Notes: generated by a model not told the origin, from the letters alone. A stretch of 64,000 bases of DNA from Guptibacillus hwajinpoensis (GCF_020171785.1 NZ_JAIVAE010000001.1:16740-80739); one strand, 5' to 3'. Shown: positions 44,483 to 53,423, counted from the first letter of the stretch. Made by a program: numbers and translations.

Positions 44483-45999
44483 AACAGGTACAAACAAAAT
44501 TTGAAGGCATTAAGCAACCAAAACTTGACTGGGCGAAAGAATGGCTTCGAGAACCGAAAAAGCTTTACATCAATGGTCAGTGGGTGAAAAGCACTAGCGG
44601 AGAAACGATTGATTCGATAAATCCAGCGACAGGAGAGAGCACAGGTTCAATCTTTAGTGCGAAAAAAGCAGATGTTGACTCGGCTGTTGCTGCAGCGAGA
44701 GAAGCGTTTGATCATGGGCCATGGAAAGAAACGACGCGAAAAGAACGAGCTAGAATTCTTCGTGAGATTAGTCAATTGATTCTTGATCATCAAGATGAAC
44801 TAGCGACACTTGAATCCCTTGATAATGGGAAGCTCTACACAGAAGCGTATAACGATGATGTGCAAGAAGCCTCTGATCTTTTTCAATATTACGCAGGGTG
44901 GACAGATAAATACTATGGTGAAAACAATCCGGTTGAAGGAAATTTCTTAAGCTACACAACGCGTGATCCAATCGGGGTCTGTGGTCAGATCGTTCCGTTT
45001 AATTTTCCGATTGGAATGGCGGTTTGGAAGCTTTCACCAGCGCTTGCGATGGGGAATACGGTCGTGTTAAAGCCATCTAGTACAACGTCTTACTCGGCAA
45101 TTCGTCTCGTTGAAATCATTCATGAAGCGAAGCTTTTGCCCCCAGGCGTTTTGAATTTAATTCTTGGGAAAGGTTCCATTGGCTCCTACATTAGTACCCA
45201 TATGGACGTAGATAAAATCTCGTTTACAGGAAGTACTGAGGTTGGAAAGAAGCTTGTCCATGATTCTGCTGATTCAAATCTTAAGCCCGTTACATTAGAG
45301 CTTGGGGGCAAATCCCCGAATATTATTTTTGCTGATGCACCGAACCTTGAAGGAGCAATTGAACGTTCATTCTATGGTTTGTTTACGCACAAAGGGGAGA
45401 AGTGCTCCGCCCCAACGCGACTCTTTGTTGAACGCCCTGTTTATGATGAAGTTGTTGAAAAAATTGGTGAATTTGCAAACGCATACAAGTGTGGTGATCC
45501 TTTTGATCCAGAAAGCGATCAGGGTCCTCAGGTTTCAGAAGCCCACATGAACAGCATTTTGCATTACATTGAAAGTGGTAAAAAAGAAGGGGCACGACTT
45601 GTGGCTGGTGGCGAACGTGATGTTGATGGTGATAAAGCAAAAGGTTTTTATGTAAAGCCAACGATCTTTGCGGATGTCACAAATCGCATGACCATTGCAC
45701 AGGAAGAAATCTTTGGACCAGTTCTTTGTATCCTCCCATTTGATTCTGAAGAAGAAGTGGTGCGGATGGCGAATGATACAATCTATGGTCTTGCTGCAGG
45801 TCTTTGGACAAAGGATGTTTCTCGCGCCCATCGCGTTGCAAACAAACTTGAAGCTGGTATGGTGTTTGTGAATAAATATGGTTGTTATGATTTCGCCAGT
45901 CCATTCGGAGGCTGGAAACAAAGTGGCTGGGGCAAAGAGTATGCTGTGCACTCACTTCAATCTTATACAAAAACAAAAGCAATCTGGGTTGCTTACTAA
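44479..45999 (+). CDS. NAD(P)-dependent aldehyde dehydrogenase
   Basis: 506 residues. Conserved features: VVPFNFP-type segment (IVPFNFPIGMAVWKLSPALAMGNTVVLKPS), coenzyme loop FTGSTEVGKKL, general-base Glu in LELGGKSPNI (about 274), catalytic Cys in KGEKCSAPTRL (about 308) and the C-terminal PFGGWKQSGWGKEYAVHSLQSYTKTKAIW. It belongs to the betaine-aldehyde/broad-specificity ALDH branch, not the CoA-acylating one. It would oxidise the aldehyde formed by the adjacent alcohol dehydrogenase or released by the lyase route. Coupled to the lyase gene by overlap. Confidence 0.93.
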   Translation: MKQVQTKFEGIKQPKLDWAKEWLREPKKLYINGQWVKSTSGETIDSINPATGESTGSIFSAKKADVDSAVAAAREAFDHGPWKETTRKERARILREISQLILDHQDELATLESLDNGKLYTEAYNDDVQEASDLFQYYAGWTDKYYGENNPVEGNFLSYTTRDPIGVCGQIVPFNFPIGMAVWKLSPALAMGNTVVLKPSSTTSYSAIRLVEIIHEAKLLPPGVLNLILGKGSIGSYISTHMDVDKISFTGSTEVGKKLVHDSADSNLKPVTLELGGKSPNIIFADAPNLEGAIERSFYGLFTHKGEKCSAPTRLFVERPVYDEVVEKIGEFANAYKCGDPFDPESDQGPQVSEAHMNSILHYIESGKKEGARLVAGGERDVDGDKAKGFYVKPTIFADVTNRMTIAQEEIFGPVLCILPFDSEEEVVRMANDTIYGLAAGLWTKDVSRAHRVANKLEAGMVFVNKYGCYDFASPFGGWKQSGWGKEYAVHSLQSYTKTKAIWVAY

Positions 46000-46017
46000 A
46001 AGGACGGAGGAAAGAGT

Positions 46018-47172
46018 ATGAAAATGAAAGCGGCTGTCATGACGGGTCTAGGAGCACCGCTTGAGATTCAACAAGTGGAGCTTGCTCCACCAAAAGCAAA
46101 TGAAGTGCTTGTGAAGATTGCTGCCACGGGTGTTTGTCATAGTGACTTAAATGCGGTACAGGATCCTTCAACCCCTTTTCCAACGATTCTCGGTCATGAA
46201 GGGGCTGGAACAGTTGTTGAAGTTGGCCCAAACGTCAGAACAGTTAAACCGGGAGACAAGGTAGCACTAAGTTGGGTACCGTATTGTGGAACGTGTGAAT
46301 TCTGTGTCACGGGTGCCATTCATCTTTGTGAATCTGCCTTTGGTCCAATGTTTAACGGTACGCTTCTTGATGGTACCTCTCGCCTTAGCAAAGATGGACT
46401 TCCGCTTTTTCATAACTCGCTTCTATCAACATTTGCAGAATATGCTGTTGTCCCAGACATGTCTTGCGTAAAATTACCCGATGCAATGCCACTTGCGCAA
46501 GCTTCTCTCATTGGCTGTGGGGTTGCGACGGGTTACGGGGCAGCGGTTAATGCAGCAAAAGTGACGCCAGGATCGACGGTCGCTGTTTTTGGAATTGGTG
46601 GTGTAGGCGTAAATGCGATTCAAGGGGCACGAATTGCCGGGGCTTCTAAAATCATTGCTTGTGATATGAAACCAGCCAATCTTGAAATTGCGAAACAATT
46701 CGGTGCCACCCATACGGTAAATGTTAGTGAAGGAGATGCACCTGAACTGATTCGAGCGATAACGAACGGGTTTGGCGTGCACTATGCGATTGACTGCTCA
46801 GGTCACACAGCAGCTACCACGAATGCGTGGAATGCGACGCGAAAAGGGGGAACGATCGTCGTTGTAGGGGCGTTCCATCCTGAAATGTTGCTTAGTCTTC
46901 CAGCTGGTGGTTTCCACCGAGTGGGCAAAGTGATCAAAGGAAGCTTTTACGGAGATACACAGCCGTATCGTGATTTTCCTAAAATCGCAGAGCTCTACAT
47001 GGATGGGAAATTTATGCTCGATGAACTTGTCATTAGTCGCGTTTCGTTAGAAGAAATTAACCAGGCGTTTGACTCATTTCACGACTGTAACTGCGCCAAC
47101 GTCGGTCGATCTGTCATTGATTTTCAGAAAGAACCTGTTCAAAACCGCGAATATCACCCAGAATTTATCTGA
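46018..47172 (+). CDS. Zinc-dependent alcohol dehydrogenase (MDR, class III-like)
   Basis: 384 residues. Catalytic zinc ligands lie in GVCHSDLN (Cys), GHEGAGTV (His-Glu) and IGCGVATG (Cys). The structural zinc site has all four cysteines (CGTCEFCVTGAIHLC, about 92-106). The NAD Rossmann motif is VFGIGGVGVNAIQG with an acidic residue in IIACDMK, favouring NAD. GGACGGAGGAAAG precedes the ATG, 18 bases after the ALDH stop. It likely forms an alcohol-to-acid pair with the ALDH. Confidence 0.93.
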   Translation: MKMKAAVMTGLGAPLEIQQVELAPPKANEVLVKIAATGVCHSDLNAVQDPSTPFPTILGHEGAGTVVEVGPNVRTVKPGDKVALSWVPYCGTCEFCVTGAIHLCESAFGPMFNGTLLDGTSRLSKDGLPLFHNSLLSTFAEYAVVPDMSCVKLPDAMPLAQASLIGCGVATGYGAAVNAAKVTPGSTVAVFGIGGVGVNAIQGARIAGASKIIACDMKPANLEIAKQFGATHTVNVSEGDAPELIRAITNGFGVHYAIDCSGHTAATTNAWNATRKGGTIVVVGAFHPEMLLSLPAGGFHRVGKVIKGSFYGDTQPYRDFPKIAELYMDGKFMLDELVISRVSLEEINQAFDSFHDCNCANVGRSVIDFQKEPVQNREYHPEFI

Positions 47173-47180
47173 TGTAAACA

Positions 47181-47200
47181 GGCCGCTCACAGGAGCGGCC
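47181..47200 (+). other. Intercistronic hairpin
   Basis: GGCCGCTC-ACAG-GAGCGGCC, perfect 8-bp stem without U-tract, between the alcohol dehydrogenase and transporter genes; possibly an mRNA stabiliser or partial attenuator. Confidence 0.65.
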
Positions 47201-47244
47201 GCCCATAAAAAAGAAGAGATAACAAATTGAGAGGGGTTACGACT

Positions 47245-48813
47245 ATGAAGGGTTTTAAACATCCGGTATTCTGGCCACCGTTTCTACTCGTTCTTGTGGC
47301 AGCAATACTCAGTTTTACGAACAAAGAAGGGTTTATTTCTGTCGCAACAAGCATGAATGATTGGGTGATTGCAAATCTGGGCTGGCTCTTTAGTATTGCA
47401 GGTCTCTTGATGGTTGTTGCGTGTATCGCTGTTTATTTCTCACCTCTTGGAAACATTCGCATCGGTGGAGATCAAGCAAAGCCAATGCTGAAGCCACTGA
47501 CATGGTTTGCGATTACGTTAACAACAACGATTGCGGCTGGTCTCACTTTCTGGGGAATTGTGGAACCACTTTATCACGTTTCTGCCCCTCCAGAATCGCT
47601 AGGCATCGAACCGAATAGCCCAGAAGCGGCGATCTTCTCACTTTCTACAATGTATCTCCACTGGACAATTACACCTTATGCCATTTACTGTCTACCAGCC
47701 ATTGTGTTTGCATTTGCTTACTATAATATGAAAAAGCCGTTTAGCTTAAGCTCAACGCTTGCTCCGTTATTCGGAGATCGACTTAATGGGAAATGGGCGA
47801 ATGTCATTGATGCCCTTTGCCTTTATACACTCGCTCTCGGTATGGCAGCTTCGATGGGAACAAGTTTATTGAACCTTGGTGGCGGCGTCAATTACATTAC
47901 CGGTATCGCGAGCTCGCCGACGCTATGGGCAGCGATTGCGATTGCTCTCATGGTAACATTCATTATTTCAGCTTCGACTGGATTAATGAAAGGAATCCGC
48001 GTTCTTTCCAATATCAATATGCGTTTGTTCATCGGTATTATCATCTTTATGTTTGTCGTTGGCCCTACTTCATACTTATTAAATTTGGGAACAGAATCAG
48101 CGGGAGATTATTTTACGAATTTCTTCGATAAAAGTCTTTTTACTGGAGCATCGGCTGGTGATCAGTGGCCACAATGGTGGACAACGTTTTATTGGGCTAG
48201 CTGGTTCTCATGGGCGGCTATCACAGCATTGTTCCTTGGAAGAATAGCATTTGGATATAAAGTGAAACAAATGATTCTCGTTAACTTTGCACTACCAGCG
48301 TTCTTTGGTGGACTCTGGATGACGATCTTTAGTGGAACGGCGATTAATATGGAAATGACGGGTGCAGGTCTTGCGAATATCATGAATACATCTGGTGCAG
48401 AAGCCGCTCTTTACGCAGTATTTGATGCCTTACCACTCGCGGCGATTGTCATTCCAATCTACGTATTTATCGTATTTATTTCGTTTGTTACAGCAGCTGA
48501 TTCCAATCTAGCAGCAATGGGTGGCATTTCATCTACTGGCATTACGCCAAGTAGCCCTGAACCAAGTGTTCTCATTAAAGTTGTATGGGGAGTAACTGTT
48601 AGTCTGGTGGCATGGGTTATGATTAGTTATGCAAACATTGATGGGATTAAAATGTTAGCGAACTTAGGCGGTGTTCCTGCACTGTTCCTTTCTCTCTTTG
48701 TTCTTGGTTCATTAATGAAAATCATGCGTAATCCTAAGAAGTATGAAAAGTTTGAGGATGCAGAAGCCCACTCTGATAAGTTGGCAGAAAACCAGAAAGA
48801 TAAAGCTGTGTAA
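47245..48813 (+). CDS. BCCT family transporter
   Basis: 522 residues with twelve helices. ATG 47245 is chosen (GAGAGGGG eight bases before); the frame from TTG 47227 is less likely. BCCT hallmarks: TM4 region STMYLHWTITPYAIYCLPAIVFAFAYYN, and the TM8 segment WWTTFYWASWFSWAAITALFLGRIAFG with its aromatic-box tryptophans. BCCT carriers import betaine, choline, carnitine, DMSP or ectoine, coupled to Na+ or H+. As the last gene of the sigma-54 operon it probably imports the substrate of the lyase/dehydrogenase pathway. The C-terminal tail is short, so it may not be an osmosensor. Confidence 0.93.
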   Translation: MKGFKHPVFWPPFLLVLVAAILSFTNKEGFISVATSMNDWVIANLGWLFSIAGLLMVVACIAVYFSPLGNIRIGGDQAKPMLKPLTWFAITLTTTIAAGLTFWGIVEPLYHVSAPPESLGIEPNSPEAAIFSLSTMYLHWTITPYAIYCLPAIVFAFAYYNMKKPFSLSSTLAPLFGDRLNGKWANVIDALCLYTLALGMAASMGTSLLNLGGGVNYITGIASSPTLWAAIAIALMVTFIISASTGLMKGIRVLSNINMRLFIGIIIFMFVVGPTSYLLNLGTESAGDYFTNFFDKSLFTGASAGDQWPQWWTTFYWASWFSWAAITALFLGRIAFGYKVKQMILVNFALPAFFGGLWMTIFSGTAINMEMTGAGLANIMNTSGAEAALYAVFDALPLAAIVIPIYVFIVFISFVTAADSNLAAMGGISSTGITPSSPEPSVLIKVVWGVTVSLVAWVMISYANIDGIKMLANLGGVPALFLSLFVLGSLMKIMRNPKKYEKFEDAEAHSDKLAENQKDKAV

Positions 48814-48818
48814 AGTGG

Positions 48819-48848
48819 AAGGAACAGACGTGACGTCTGTTCCTTTTA
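48819..48848 (+). terminator. Terminator of the lyase-BCCT operon
   Basis: AAGGAACAGAC / GTCTGTTCCTT stem followed by TTTT. Confidence 0.88.
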
Positions 48849-48918
48849 TCATGAGTGGGTTACCATACGAGCGAATCATGGTAAACTAATGACATAACAA
48901 GAGAGGAGTGAACACAAT

Positions 48919-49149
48919 TTGGGGAAATGTACAATTGATCACTCAGACGGAGATGTAGTGACAAAGCTCGAAAACCAATCTTCTTATATGCCAGAAAATG
49001 TTGTGCAAGAAACGTATCGGTTCTTACAACAAACAGTTAAACAGGAAACGTTAAATCAACTTTTTCATCTTCTGAAAAAGTATGACCTTGCTTCAGTAGA
49101 AGAACAGGATAAGCGAAATGCTGAACTTCAAAAGATCGTGCTTTCATAA
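48919..49149 (+). CDS. Small hypothetical protein
   Basis: 76 residues, starting at TTG 48919 ten bases after GAGGAG. It is hydrophilic and helical (YMPENVVQETYRFLQQTVKQETLNQLFHLLKKYDLASVEEQDKRNAELQKIVLS), with no membrane segment or known motif. Similar small group-specific proteins occur in Bacillaceae, but no function is known. A later ATG (MPENVV) without a ribosome site is a weaker start. Confidence 0.6.
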   Translation: MGKCTIDHSDGDVVTKLENQSSYMPENVVQETYRFLQQTVKQETLNQLFHLLKKYDLASVEEQDKRNAELQKIVLS

Positions 49150-49278
49150 CTAGTTAAAACAAGAAAGAAGGCAGTTCTTCTAATTCGTTTATTTCATTTA
49201 TGGAAAAGGTCGTCCCGTGATCATAGACGAAATGAACAATATTGCACTCGCAAAATTTATAAAGAAAGAAGTTTTTTG

Positions 49279-50478
49279 ATGACCACTAAATTATTCTATG
49301 AAGACTCATACATAACGAACTTTACTGCTCATACTTGGGAACAATTTACCGATGAAGCAAACCGCTCCTACATTGTTCTCGATCAAACGGCTTTTTATCC
49401 AACTGGTGGAGGTCAGCCGTCTGATACTGGCACACTTAATGGTGTACAGGTTTTAGAAGTAGAAGAAGTTGATGGCGAAATTCGTCACTACGTTGCTGGA
49501 CCTCTTCCTAATCAAGAATATGTACAAGGTCAAATCAACTGGAAACGACGCTTTGATCACATGCAGCAGCATGCAGGACAGCACATTCTTTCAGCCGCTT
49601 TTGAAGATCAGCTTGGGTTTAGTACAGTAAGCTTTCATCTTGGTCAGGAAGTTTGTACAATTGATTTAGATGTTGCTCAATTAAGTCAAGAAGATATTGA
49701 AGTAGCAGAAGCGTTTGCGAATGATGTCATCCAACAAAACCTGCCGATTGAAACGAAGTGGGTGAATGAAGAGGAACTGGCGCAATATTCGCTTCGCAAG
49801 CAGCTTGCTGTTTCAGAAAATATCCGACTCGTGATGATTCCAAACGTTGACTATAGCGGTTGTGGTGGGACACATCCTTCTTCGACTGGCCAGGTACGTG
49901 CCATTTCAATATTAAAAATTGAAAAGCAGAAAAAACAAACCCGCGTTCATTTTGTTTGTGGAAAGCGTGTAACAAATGAACTTCGAACCAAACAAGCTGT
50001 TGTACAAGGACTTACGAACGTATTGAGCGTTCCTGAATCCAAGCTTGTTGATGCAGCTGAACGTGTTCTTCTTCAATCAAAAGAATATGAAAAAACGATT
50101 GATGAGTTAAATGAAAAGCTCCTTTCATTTGAGGCGAAAGAATTGTTACAATCAGCTGAATTGATCCATGATCAAAAAGTCGTGCAAATGATTTCATCTC
50201 AATATGGTATGAAAGATCTACAAAAGCTAGCGAAAATAATCTTGAAGGAAGAGCCAGAGGTTGTTGTCTTTTTCGTCGGTGAAAGCGATCAGAAACTTCA
50301 GATTGTGTGTGGTAGAGGTGAAGAGATAGATCAAGATATGAACCTTGCTTTAAAAAAAGTACTCCCTTTCATTAATGGGAAAGGTGGAGGAAAGAAAGAC
50401 TTTGCACAGGGTGGAGGAGACCCCATTCGCTCGGCAGAAGAAGTGTTAATTGAACTTGTAAAAGCTACATTTCAATAA
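49279..50478 (+). CDS. alaX: Alanyl-tRNA editing protein (AlaX-L type)
   Basis: 399 residues from ATG 49279. The editing-domain zinc motifs are present: HMQQHAGQHILSAAF (HxxxH, about 97-101) and CGGTHPSSTGQV (CxxxH, about 199-203), preceded by QTAFYPTGGGQPSDTG. The C-terminal half has a coiled coil and a DHHA1-type domain (FVGESDQKLQIVCGRG, GKGGGKKDFAQGGG). It hydrolyses mischarged Ser- or Gly-tRNA(Ala) in trans. The ribosome site is weak (AAGAAAGAAG). The upstream 130-bp gap shows no clear T-box. Confidence 0.92.
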   Translation: MTTKLFYEDSYITNFTAHTWEQFTDEANRSYIVLDQTAFYPTGGGQPSDTGTLNGVQVLEVEEVDGEIRHYVAGPLPNQEYVQGQINWKRRFDHMQQHAGQHILSAAFEDQLGFSTVSFHLGQEVCTIDLDVAQLSQEDIEVAEAFANDVIQQNLPIETKWVNEEELAQYSLRKQLAVSENIRLVMIPNVDYSGCGGTHPSSTGQVRAISILKIEKQKKQTRVHFVCGKRVTNELRTKQAVVQGLTNVLSVPESKLVDAAERVLLQSKEYEKTIDELNEKLLSFEAKELLQSAELIHDQKVVQMISSQYGMKDLQKLAKIILKEEPEVVVFFVGESDQKLQIVCGRGEEIDQDMNLALKKVLPFINGKGGGKKDFAQGGGDPIRSAEEVLIELVKATFQ

Positions 50479-50484
50479 TAACGG

Positions 50485-50513
50485 AGCGCGCTGAAGTCTC
50501 AGTGCGCTTTTTT
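50485..50513 (+). terminator. Terminator after alaX
   Basis: AGCGCGCTGA / TCAGTGCGCT with an AGTC loop and six T. Confidence 0.9.
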
Positions 50514-50537
50514 AGTTGGAAATAATATGAAAGTAAC

Positions 50538-50628
50538 CCTTGCCTTACAAGGTAGTGATCGTTATACTGTAAGCATACCTTGTTTTACAAGATCGTTTAA
50601 CCATTCTCACAACCCTTGCATAACAAGA
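50538..50628 (+). promoter_or_regulatory. Promoter and three PadR operator-like palindromes
   Basis: Three CTTG-N5-CAAG palindromes: CTTG-CCTTA-CAAG (50539-50551), CTTG-TTTTA-CAAG (50579-50591) and CTTG-CATAA-CAAG (50615-50627), spaced 40 and 36 bp. The promoter TTGCCT (50540-50545), 17 bp, TATACT (50563-50568) has its -35 inside the first site. Autorepression by the PadR protein encoded next is inferred. Confidence 0.8.
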
Positions 50629-50658
50629 GTTATGAGATTAAAGGAAAAGGTGAAGGAC

Positions 50659-50982
50659 ATGCAAACGACGCAAATGTTAAAAGGCATCATTGATGGCTGT
50701 ATTTTATCCATCATTCATGAAGGAGAGGTTTATGGCTATGAGCTTGCCTCAAAGCTTGATTCGTACGGGTTTGAGTCGTTTAGTGAAGGAACGATTTATC
50801 CAATTCTCATTCGCTTACAGAAAGATCAGCTGATTCAATCTACTTTAAAGAAATCGACAGCTGGTCCGAAACGAAAGTATTATTCATTAACGGAAAAAGG
50901 AGTGGAAGAATTAGCGGGTTTTCAAAAGCGGTGGGATCATTTAAGTTCAACGGTCAATCTAATTTTACGCAAGGGGGAGTAA
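50659..50982 (+). CDS. PadR family transcriptional regulator
   Basis: 107 residues from ATG 50659, well behind the promoter; the longer open frame from 50527 covers the promoter and is not coding. PadR winged-helix signature: LKGIIDGCILSIIHEGEVYGYELASKLDSYGFESFSEGTIYPILIRLQKDQLIQS, then KRKYYSLTEKGVEEL, with a C-terminal dimerisation helix. Small PadR regulators often control a following HAAS-domain membrane protein and exporters; here the gene after it encodes just such a protein. Confidence 0.93.
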   Translation: MQTTQMLKGIIDGCILSIIHEGEVYGYELASKLDSYGFESFSEGTIYPILIRLQKDQLIQSTLKKSTAGPKRKYYSLTEKGVEELAGFQKRWDHLSSTVNLILRKGE

Positions 50983-50985
50983 AAG

Positions 50986-51732
50986 ATGAGAAAAGAAAAT
51001 GAGAAGTTTATTCAAGAAATGCGCGTTTACCTGATTACGAAAGGGGTAGATGAGGAAGATATTGAGAGCTTTCTCATAGAAGCGGAAGATCATCTAACTG
51101 AAGGAGAGAAAGAGGGGAAGAGCGCAGCTGATGTGTTTGGGAAATCACCAAAAGCGTATGCGAAAGAGCTTATTGCTTCGATGGATCAGTCGCCAAAGGA
51201 CAATCGAAAACTGATTGCGCGATTAATCGCTGGGGTATTTGGTATCTTTTTAGTTTCCCAGTTCATCGATGGAAATACCGCATTCTCATTAATTGAACTG
51301 ATTGGCTATCCCGTCTCGACCGTTATCTGGTTGATCGCACTAATTGGTGCGCTGCAGCTTAGTTCATTTCACAATGGTGTGAAAAGTTTTTTGATTGTTT
51401 ATGGCATAACGATGATTCCGATGCTTTTTACAGTAGGCGTAACGATTCTTCATATGGAGTATGGAACAGACATTTTATTTCTCAGTCAACCAGTTGTTTT
51501 TACAATCGGAGGCATCATTATTCTAGGTTTAATTGCGAACTTTACTTCTCTTATAGGAATCTTATCAAGCCTCGTATTGATGGCCATTCTTTTTGGAAGC
51601 CAGCTCCTTATTCGTCTGTTTCAGTTGGAAGGTTTCGGATGGGAGATAGGTGCCTATGCTGTTAGTGTAATGGGACTTCTTTTGATGATGAACTTTCAGA
51701 AGCAAGTACCGAAACCATTTATGAAAGGCTAG
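50986..51732 (+). CDS. HAAS domain membrane protein
   Basis: 248 residues. The N-terminal 75 residues are a HAAS/DUF1700-type signalling domain (FIQEMRVYLITKGVDEEDIESFLIEAEDHLTEGEKEGKSAADVFGKSPKAYAKEL). Five to six membrane helices follow (about 82-245). Such proteins are nearly always encoded beside PadR regulators and are thought to feed membrane or drug signals to them. It begins four bases after the padR stop, behind GGGGGAG. Precise role unknown. Confidence 0.85.
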   Translation: MRKENEKFIQEMRVYLITKGVDEEDIESFLIEAEDHLTEGEKEGKSAADVFGKSPKAYAKELIASMDQSPKDNRKLIARLIAGVFGIFLVSQFIDGNTAFSLIELIGYPVSTVIWLIALIGALQLSSFHNGVKSFLIVYGITMIPMLFTVGVTILHMEYGTDILFLSQPVVFTIGGIIILGLIANFTSLIGILSSLVLMAILFGSQLLIRLFQLEGFGWEIGAYAVSVMGLLLMMNFQKQVPKPFMKG

Positions 51733-51761
51733 ATTAAGTGACGCCGATGTTAAAAGAGGCT

Positions 51762-52736
51762 TTACTTAACGATCTCTACAGGTAATCGGTTCATCATTTT
51801 TACACGAAAACTATGCAAAATAATGCCAGTAATAATAAGCATCATACCGATCCATGCGATCGTATTTGGGAGTGGACTAGATAGAAAGATTCCCTCACCA
51901 GCGAGAACAAACAAAACTTGCGTTGATTGTGTAGCTTCAACGGAGGCGAGCTTCGATTGATTGCGCCTCACTCGATCCGTTGCGATGAAGAATAGGGTTG
52001 TCGCGATAACCCCTGAACAGACGGCTACAATAAAGGATTGAATCACCTGTCCACTAGCAGGAAGACCAACGTTTGGGATGGCAAATAGACAGATCGCAAT
52101 CCAAAAAGGCAGACTGGCAACTGTCATGCCAAACACACGCTGAAACGTATCAAGACGTCCGTCGCAAATCTCCATCATTTTTCGATTTCCAAGCGGATAG
52201 GCAAATGAGGCAAGTAGGACAGGAAGAATACCAATGAAAACTTCTTTCCATGAAAGATCGCTCGCTTTTTGCCATTGAATGAGGATAACACCAGCGAGAA
52301 TGATGGTGGATATGAGAAGCGCTCTCGTTTGAATACGATGGCGTTTTTTTATTGGACCACGTGTCGTTTGTACGGTTGAATACAAGAGTGGTGCAACGAG
52401 AATACCGGCTACAATTGTGATTTGCCACGTGCCAGCAACAAGCCACCCTGCTCCATATGATGCTGCGTAGGTTAATGGCGCATAAAATAAGACGAATCCT
52501 ACAAAACTCCAGCTGAACCATTGAATGGGGTGCTTCTTCATTTCAATAAGAACTTGTTTCATGTTCCGTCTAATGAGTACAATAATAAGAAGAAAAGGAA
52601 CCATGAAGAGGAAGCGAAGGGAAGCGCTCCACATCCAGCTACCGCCTGCTAGTTCCATTGATCGATTCAGTATAAATGTTACTGCGAAAAACATAGAGGC
52701 GAGAATGCCGAGCGCTATTTCCTTCATACGTATCAC
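51762..52736 (-). CDS. DMT superfamily multidrug efflux transporter (EmrE family)
   Basis: 324 residues with ten helices, the paired five-helix layout of DMT carriers (PF13536-like 'multidrug resistance efflux transporter'). Opening LGILASMFFAVTFILNRSMELAGGSWMWSASLRFLFM and the repeat half beginning WKEVFIGILPVLLASFAYPLGNRKMMEI are visible. It is divergent from the XRE-cupin regulator, and the shared 96-bp gap contains a long perfect inverted repeat, so its expression is very probably controlled by that regulator. The exported compound is unknown. Confidence 0.87.
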   Translation of the reverse strand: MIRMKEIALGILASMFFAVTFILNRSMELAGGSWMWSASLRFLFMVPFLLIIVLIRRNMKQVLIEMKKHPIQWFSWSFVGFVLFYAPLTYAASYGAGWLVAGTWQITIVAGILVAPLLYSTVQTTRGPIKKRHRIQTRALLISTIILAGVILIQWQKASDLSWKEVFIGILPVLLASFAYPLGNRKMMEICDGRLDTFQRVFGMTVASLPFWIAICLFAIPNVGLPASGQVIQSFIVAVCSGVIATTLFFIATDRVRRNQSKLASVEATQSTQVLFVLAGEGIFLSSPLPNTIAWIGMMLIITGIILHSFRVKMMNRLPVEIVK

Positions 52737-52742
52737 TTCCTA

Positions 52743-52785
52743 TTAGTATATTATAATTAATCGTTTATATATTATAATATACTAA
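52743..52785. promoter_or_regulatory. 15-bp perfect inverted repeat, divergent operator
   Basis: TTAGTATATTATAAT (52743-52757) and ATTATAATATACTAA (52771-52785) with a 13-bp spacer. Each arm includes a sigma-A -10-like TATAAT. It lies in the gap between the divergent exporter and XRE-cupin genes and is a strong operator candidate for both. Confidence 0.75.
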
Positions 52786-52832
52786 ATGAATAAGTGAAGA
52801 AGTACAAGAAAAATTGTAGAGAGGACTATTCT

Positions 52833-53423
52833 GTGAGCGATCAAAAAGAAACCAATGCCCAAAAGCTTGCTCAGCAAGTTGGGGCAACGTTAAGAAGTAT
52901 TCGAAAAGAGCGAGAGATGAGTTTGCAGGATCTTGCTGAAGAAACGGATGTTAGTAAACTGACATTAGGGAAAATAGAAAGGGGAGAAGCGAATCCTTCT
53001 TTAACAGTTATATGGAAAATAGCGAATGGCCTTTCCATTCCGATCTCCAGTCTACTTGTAGAAAAAGAAGAAGTCGTTATTTCGAGAAGAAACGAAGGAA
53101 ATAAGGTATTGAGCTCAAATGAAGATTTGACACTCGAGCCGATGTTTACGAACAGTGGATATGGTTCTCTTGAAACACATCGTGCTTTTCTAAAACCAGG
53201 GGGTCGGTATTATGCGGAGGCGCACCAAGAGGGTGTGGTCGAATATGTGACTGTCATGGAAGGAAAGGCGACTGTTCAAGTTCTGGAGGAAACATATGAA
53301 TTAAACATGTATGATTCAATTAAATTTAAGGCGGATCAGCGACATGGTTATCTCAATCCTAACCTAGAACCTGCCGTGCTTCATTTCGTCATGATATATC
53401 CTAATGTTAAGCAACAACCATAG
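52833..53423 (+). CDS. XRE family regulator with cupin domain
   Basis: 196 residues. The start is GTG 52833 after AGAGAGG; the frame open from 52794 lacks a ribosome site. Residues 10-70 form the HTH (LAQQVGATLRSIRKEREMSLQDLAEETDVSKLTLGKIERGEANPSLTVIWKIANGL) and 110-190 a cupin barrel (HRAFLKPGGRYYAEAHQEGVVEYVTVMEGKATVQV...DSIKFKADQRHGYLNP). In this class the cupin senses a small ligand and the HTH represses a nearby transporter. The divergent EmrE-type gene is the likely target. Confidence 0.9.
   Translation: MSDQKETNAQKLAQQVGATLRSIRKEREMSLQDLAEETDVSKLTLGKIERGEANPSLTVIWKIANGLSIPISSLLVEKEEVVISRRNEGNKVLSSNEDLTLEPMFTNSGYGSLETHRAFLKPGGRYYAEAHQEGVVEYVTVMEGKATVQVLEETYELNMYDSIKFKADQRHGYLNPNLEPAVLHFVMIYPNVKQQP

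Noticed and set aside
49150..49278. T-box leader before alaX
   Set aside because: No T-box core sequence, specifier arm or terminator/antiterminator pair can be found.
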